From NCBI RefSeq assembly GCF_028737325.1, contig NZ_JAQZCH010000001.1, positions 1,346,732-1,410,731 of the forward strand: DNA of 64,000 bases. The letters are read 5' to 3'. How positions within the stretch are numbered: position 1 is the first letter of the stretch; each line of letters opens with the position of its first letter. This DNA comes from Microbacterium thalli. Its GTDB lineage: Bacteria; Actinomycetota; Actinomycetes; Actinomycetales; Microbacteriaceae. Below are positions 60,446-64,000 of this stretch, piece after piece. Position numbers and translations under genes: made by a program. The notes under the pieces were generated by a model. The model saw nothing but the letters and a program-made list of their open reading frames with translations, made no database searches and had not been told where the DNA came from.

Positions 60446-60451
60446 AGCGTA
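60446..60451 (-). promoter_or_regulatory. Leaderless-type -10 box of deoC
   Basis: Minus-strand TACGCT, 6 bases ahead of the ATG at 60439. Confidence 0.45.
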
Positions 60452-60591
60452 CGCGGTCGCCGCGACCCGGTTCGGTTCGCCACCGGGGCGCAGGCGTCCG
60501 CGTGCCGCTCCCGCGAGCGCACCCCGTTTCTCGGAACCGCCGCGTCGCAACCCGCGGTGGTGCGTCCTCACGGGCGCGGACGATGATGGCG

Positions 60592-60763
60592 TAGACTGAC
60601 GACCGGGGACATCGTCGTATTCGACGCCGCAGCTCGCTGAAGCGAGTGCCCGTGGCCGGCCGACGAGAACCCCATCGCTCGCCTGACGTTCCGACGTCAG
60701 CTCGGGCGGCACCTCGTACGTTTCCGTCACGACGGAACTCCGGCACTCAGGCTCAGGAGGAGC
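60592..60763 (+). promoter_or_regulatory. Promoter and structured leader of the SNF2 gene
   Basis: A TAGACT -10 box at 60592-60597 predicts a leader of about 160 bases. It holds at least three compact hairpins: CTCGC-TGAA-GCGAG near 60635, CTGACGT-TCCG-ACGTCAG at 60683-60700 (a UNCG-type tetraloop), and TTCCGT-CACG-ACGGAA at 60722-60737. AGGAGGA follows just before the ATG. The rest of the gap from 60440 shows nothing recognisable. Whether the structure is regulatory is not known. Confidence 0.45.
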
Positions 60764-62917
60764 ATGCCGACCATGGCCACCGCCGCAGCGACCGCCAACC
60801 GCCGCAGGAAGTCCTCGTCCGCGCGCCGAGACGACGACGCCCCGCTCATCCCGATCCTCGCGCGCAAGGTGCGCGAGGTCGAGGCGAAGGCGCAGCGCGG
60901 CAAGCTCGGTCCCACCAATCGTGTGAAGTTCCAGGTCATCGCGTTCCTCGTCCGAGAGGAGCGCGCCCGCGTCAAGGCCGACGAGAGCATCTCGACGGCG
61001 GCGCGTGCGGAGCTGCTCAAGCGCCTCGACGGCGTCGCGACGATCCTGGCCAAGACGGCCGCGCGCGACACCTCCCTCATCCAGCTGCTCGAGGTCGATC
61101 AGGCGACGTCGCCGGTGGCCAAGCGCATGCGGCGCGACTGGCTGCTCGAGTCCGGGGCGGAGCTGCCCGAGGACGAGCTGATCATCACCGATGCCGCGCC
61201 GGCGCAGTCACCCGTCGTGCCCGCCGCGGTCGCCGACCGGCAGGTCACCCCGCCGCAGGTCTTGGCTCGCCGCGAGGCGAACCCGTTCCTCGCCCCCGAC
61301 CTCGAGCTGCGCGCACCCCACCCCACGCCGCGCCGCCGCCTCGACGGCTGGGAGCTGATGGGCCCGCTGTACAAGGCGTTCGAGACCGGCGCCGGCGGCG
61401 CCGCCGCCTCGATGGACCTGCCCCCCGTGCCGGAGTTCGACCGACTCTCGCCCAAGGGCCTCGAGGTCATGCCCCACCAGTCGCGGTTCCTCGAGGCGGT
61501 GCGCGAGGGACACCGCTCCTTCCTGCTGGCCGACGAGCCGGGACTCGGAAAGACGGCGCAGTCGGTGCTTGCGGCATCCGTCGCCGATGCGTATCCGCTG
61601 CTGGCCGTCGTGCCGAACGTCGTGAAGATGAACTGGGCGCGCGAGGTCGAGCGGTGGACGCCGCAGCGCCGGGCGACGGTCATCTCGGGCGACGGCGACC
61701 AGATCGACGCGTTCGCCGACGTCTTCATCGTCAACTACGAGGTGCTCGACCGGCACCTGTCGTGGCTCGGCTCGCTGGGGCTGCGCGGCATGGTCGTCGA
61801 CGAGGCGCACTTCATCAAGAACCTCTCGTCGCAGCGGTCGCAGAACGTGCTCGCGTTGGCCGGCCGCATCCGCGAGCAGGTCCGCGACCCGCTCATGCTG
61901 GCCCTGACCGGCACACCGCTGATCAACGACGTCGAGGACTTCGATGCGATCTGGCGGTTCCTCGGCTGGACCAACGGCGAGAAGCCGGGTCCCGTGCTCA
62001 TGGAGCGCCTGGACGAGACCGGACTCACGCCGGCCGACAAGGCGTTCTACCCCGCCGCCCGCGACGCCGTCATCTCGATGGGCATCGTGCGCCGGAAGAA
62101 GAAGGATGTCGCGGCCGACCTGCCCGACAAGCTCGTGGCCGATCTGCCCGTGCAGCTCGACGACGAGTACGGTCGCTCGATCCGTCAGGCCGAGCAGGAG
62201 CTGGGTGAGCGCATGGCCGCCCGCTATCGCCGCATCATCGAGGCCCGCGGTGACCGCGTGTTCATCGGCGAGGCCGACGACGACATCGTCCGCCTCGTCT
62301 CGACGCAGGAGCTCGAGGAGTCCAAGGCCGCCGGCACCGGCGCCGAGAACGTCTTCACGATGGTCCGTCGCATCGGCCAGGCCAAGGCCGTGCTCGCCGC
62401 GGACTACGCCGCGCAGCTGCAGCGCTCGGTCGGCAAGGTCGTCTTCTTCGCCAAGCACATCGACGTCATGGATGCCGCGGAGGCCCACTTCGCGGCCGCG
62501 GGGCTGCGCACGGTCTCGTTGCGCGGCGACCAGACCGCGACCGCCCGCCAGGACGCGATCGACGCCTTCAACAACGATCCGGACGTCGCGATCGCGGTGT
62601 GCTCGCTGACGGCCGCGGGTGTCGGGGTGAACATGCAGGCGGCGTCGAACGTCGTGCTCGCGGAGCTGTCGTGGACGGCGGCCGAGCAGACGCAGGCGAT
62701 CGACCGCGTGCACCGCATCGGTCAGGAAGAGCCCGTGACGGCGTGGCGCATCATCGCCGCCCACACGATCGACACCAAGATCGCCGAGCTGATCGATTCG
62801 AAGCAGGGGCTCGCGGCACGCGCGCTCGACGGCGAGGCGGTCGACCCGACCTCGAGCGACTCGGTGCAGCTGTCGGCGCTCATGCACCTGCTGCGTCAGG
62901 CGCTCGGCGCCGCCTGA
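60764..62917 (+). CDS. SNF2-family DEAD/DEAH helicase
   Basis: 717 residues. A basic N-terminal region of about 230 residues precedes the Swi2/Snf2 motor. Motifs: Walker A FLLADEPGLGKTAQSVLAA, GMVVDEAHFIKNLSSQRS (DEAH), LALTGTPLINDVEDFD (motif III), VGKVVFFAKHIDVMDAAEAHF, SLTAAGVGVNMQAASNVVLAELSWTAAEQTQAIDRVHRIGQ (motifs V and VI). It is an ATP-driven double-strand DNA translocase or remodeller. No nuclease, methylase or other partner gene is adjacent, so a defence role is not supported. AGGAGGAGC is immediately upstream of ATG 60764. Confidence 0.92.
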   Translation: MPTMATAAATANRRRKSSSARRDDDAPLIPILARKVREVEAKAQRGKLGPTNRVKFQVIAFLVREERARVKADESISTAARAELLKRLDGVATILAKTAARDTSLIQLLEVDQATSPVAKRMRRDWLLESGAELPEDELIITDAAPAQSPVVPAAVADRQVTPPQVLARREANPFLAPDLELRAPHPTPRRRLDGWELMGPLYKAFETGAGGAAASMDLPPVPEFDRLSPKGLEVMPHQSRFLEAVREGHRSFLLADEPGLGKTAQSVLAASVADAYPLLAVVPNVVKMNWAREVERWTPQRRATVISGDGDQIDAFADVFIVNYEVLDRHLSWLGSLGLRGMVVDEAHFIKNLSSQRSQNVLALAGRIREQVRDPLMLALTGTPLINDVEDFDAIWRFLGWTNGEKPGPVLMERLDETGLTPADKAFYPAARDAVISMGIVRRKKKDVAADLPDKLVADLPVQLDDEYGRSIRQAEQELGERMAARYRRIIEARGDRVFIGEADDDIVRLVSTQELEESKAAGTGAENVFTMVRRIGQAKAVLAADYAAQLQRSVGKVVFFAKHIDVMDAAEAHFAAAGLRTVSLRGDQTATARQDAIDAFNNDPDVAIAVCSLTAAGVGVNMQAASNVVLAELSWTAAEQTQAIDRVHRIGQEEPVTAWRIIAAHTIDTKIAELIDSKQGLAARALDGEAVDPTSSDSVQLSALMHLLRQALGAA

Positions 62918-62974
62918 GCGCGGCAGAGGAGTTTCTCCGGCGGTCCCCGCGTGGCAGCGGGGGCGCGGCGACGA

Positions 62975-62980
62975 TAGTCT
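62975..62980 (+). promoter_or_regulatory. Candidate -10 box of pfkA
   Basis: TAGTCT fits TANNNT; the ATG is 54 bases below, behind GAAGGATCT. Confidence 0.35.
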
Positions 62981-63034
62981 CGGATCGAGGCATCGTCGCC
63001 GCACCCCCACCCAGCTACCACGAAGGATCTCCCC

Positions 63035-64000
63035 ATGAAGATCGGCATCCTCACGAGCGGCGGCGACTGCCCCGGACTCAACGCTGTCATCCGAGGCGTC
63101 GTGCTCAAGGGCACCACCTCGTACAACATCGAGTTCGTCGGCATCCGTGACGGCTGGCGCGGCGTGGTCGACGGTGACTTCTTCCCGCTGACCCGCCACG
63201 AGGTGAAGGGTCTGTCGAAGGTGGGTGGCACGATCCTCGGCACGAGCCGCACGAACCCCTACGAGGGCCCCCGCGGTGGCGCCGAGAACATCGCCGCGAC
63301 GCTCGACAAGCACCGCATCGACGGCATCATCGCCATCGGCGGCGAGGGCACGCTCGCCGCGGCCAACCGCCTCGCCAACGACGGCATCAACGTCCTGGGT
63401 GTTCCCAAGACCATCGACAACGACCTGAAGGCGACCGACTACTCGTTCGGCTTCGACACGGCCGTCAACATCGCGACCGACGCGATGGACCGCCTGCGCA
63501 CGACGGGTGACTCGCACCAGCGCTGCATGGTCGCCGAGGTCATGGGCCGCCACGTCGGCTGGATCGCACTGCACGCGGGCATCGCCGCCGGCGCCCACGT
63601 CATCTGCATCCCCGAGGTGCCGATGTCGATCGACGAGATCGTCGCCCAGGTCACCAAGGCGTTCGACCGCGGCCGCGCGCCGCTCGTGGTCGTGTCGGAG
63701 GGCTTCAAGCTCACGGGCCAGGACGAGGCGTACAGCGACAAGGGCCTGGACGCCTTCAACCGTCCCCGTCTCGGTGGCATCAGCGAGGTGCTCGCGCCCG
63801 AGATCGAGCGCCTCACGGGCATCGAGACCCGTGCGACGGTGCTCGGTCACATCCAGCGAGGCGGCTCGCCCTCGGGCTTCGACCGCGTGCTCGCGACGCG
63901 ACTGGGGCTCGCTGCCGCCGACGCCCTCGTCGACGGCGCCTGGGGCCAGATGGTCTCCCTCAAGGGCACCGACATCGTCCGCGTCTCGTTCGACGAGGCG
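63035..64000 (+). CDS. pfkA: 6-phosphofructokinase (5' part, cut by the window end)
   Basis: 322 codons are present without a stop; the full family length is about 340. N-terminal MKIGILTSGGDCPGLNAVIRG, nucleotide site IIAIGGEGTLAAANRLA, catalytic PKTIDNDLKATDYSFGFDTA, EVMGRHVGWIALHAGIA, and GHIQRGGSPSGFDRVLATRLG. The phosphoryl-donor signature combines Gly at the position of E. coli Gly104 (ATP-type) with Lys at position 124 (PKTIDND). This mixed form occurs in actinobacterial ATP-dependent PFKs. Commits fructose 6-phosphate to glycolysis. GAAGGATCT precedes the ATG. Confidence 0.95.
   Translation, partial: MKIGILTSGGDCPGLNAVIRGVVLKGTTSYNIEFVGIRDGWRGVVDGDFFPLTRHEVKGLSKVGGTILGTSRTNPYEGPRGGAENIAATLDKHRIDGIIAIGGEGTLAAANRLANDGINVLGVPKTIDNDLKATDYSFGFDTAVNIATDAMDRLRTTGDSHQRCMVAEVMGRHVGWIALHAGIAAGAHVICIPEVPMSIDEIVAQVTKAFDRGRAPLVVVSEGFKLTGQDEAYSDKGLDAFNRPRLGGISEVLAPEIERLTGIETRATVLGHIQRGGSPSGFDRVLATRLGLAAADALVDGAWGQMVSLKGTDIVRVSFDEA

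Noticed and set aside
60764..62917. Phage-defence island around the SNF2 helicase
   Set aside because: Neighbours are deoC and pfkA; no nuclease, methyltransferase or other defence partner is adjacent.

Overview
The window looks like a chromosomal segment of a high-GC actinobacterium, most likely a Microbacterium or close Microbacteriaceae relative. The basis is about 70% GC, strong GC third-position bias, GTG starts, short TANNNT -10 boxes directly ahead of start codons (leaderless-type genes), fused or short actinobacterial versions of housekeeping genes (NusA without acidic tail, long Pro/Gly/Ala-rich IF-2), and the gene order dxr ... rseP ... ispG ... proS ... nusA-ylxR-infB-rbfA ... truB-ribF. 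I saw no rRNA, tRNA, CRISPR array, prophage or insertion sequence. Genes were called by reading the translations; no database search was run.

Layout. 0-7 kb: a small membrane protein, then a sugar-uptake and hydrolysis operon (lipoprotein binding protein, two ABC permeases, cytoplasmic GH3 glycosidase) followed by its LacI-type regulator; a double LacI-like operator sits on the promoter. 7-12 kb: a FAH-family hydrolase with an MHS-type carboxylate permease, divergent from a two-component system co-transcribed with a TAXI-type binding lipoprotein. 12-18.7 kb: PrsW-type protease, FKBP isomerase, YceI protein, MFS exporter, rpsO, a 2-oxoglutarate/IPNS-like oxygenase and an acyltransferase. 18.8-24.3 kb: a luciferase-like monooxygenase with its FMN reductase, a DRGH nuclease with a DedA protein, and a glycosyltransferase fused to an SGNH hydrolase. 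24.3-27.9 kb: a CitA/CitB-type two-component pair divergent from the C4-dicarboxylate symporter DctA. 27.9-29.8 kb: a DUF222-HNH (13E12-type) endonuclease gene with a LexA-like box over its start codon, bracketed by two different tandem-repeat arrays.

29.9-43 kb is the isoprenoid/envelope trunk (dxr, rseP, ispG), opened up by an inserted block: pyruvate formate-lyase and its activase, a MurE-like ligase, and a YcnI copper-type protein with a membrane partner. Between rseP and ispG lies a PhzE-like fused anthranilate/ADIC synthase preceded by a complete tryptophan attenuator, including an 11-residue leader peptide with tandem Trp codons; this is the most striking regulatory element of the window. 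43-51 kb: lipoprotein, pyrrolidone-carboxylate peptidase, proS, DUF1206 protein, a sortase-anchored metallophosphoesterase and an acetate-transporter-family protein. 51-59.7 kb: nusA-ylxR-infB-rbfA, mutY, truB-two membrane proteins-ribF. 59.7-64 kb: deoC, a stand-alone SNF2 helicase behind a structured leader, and the 5' part of pfkA cut by the window end.
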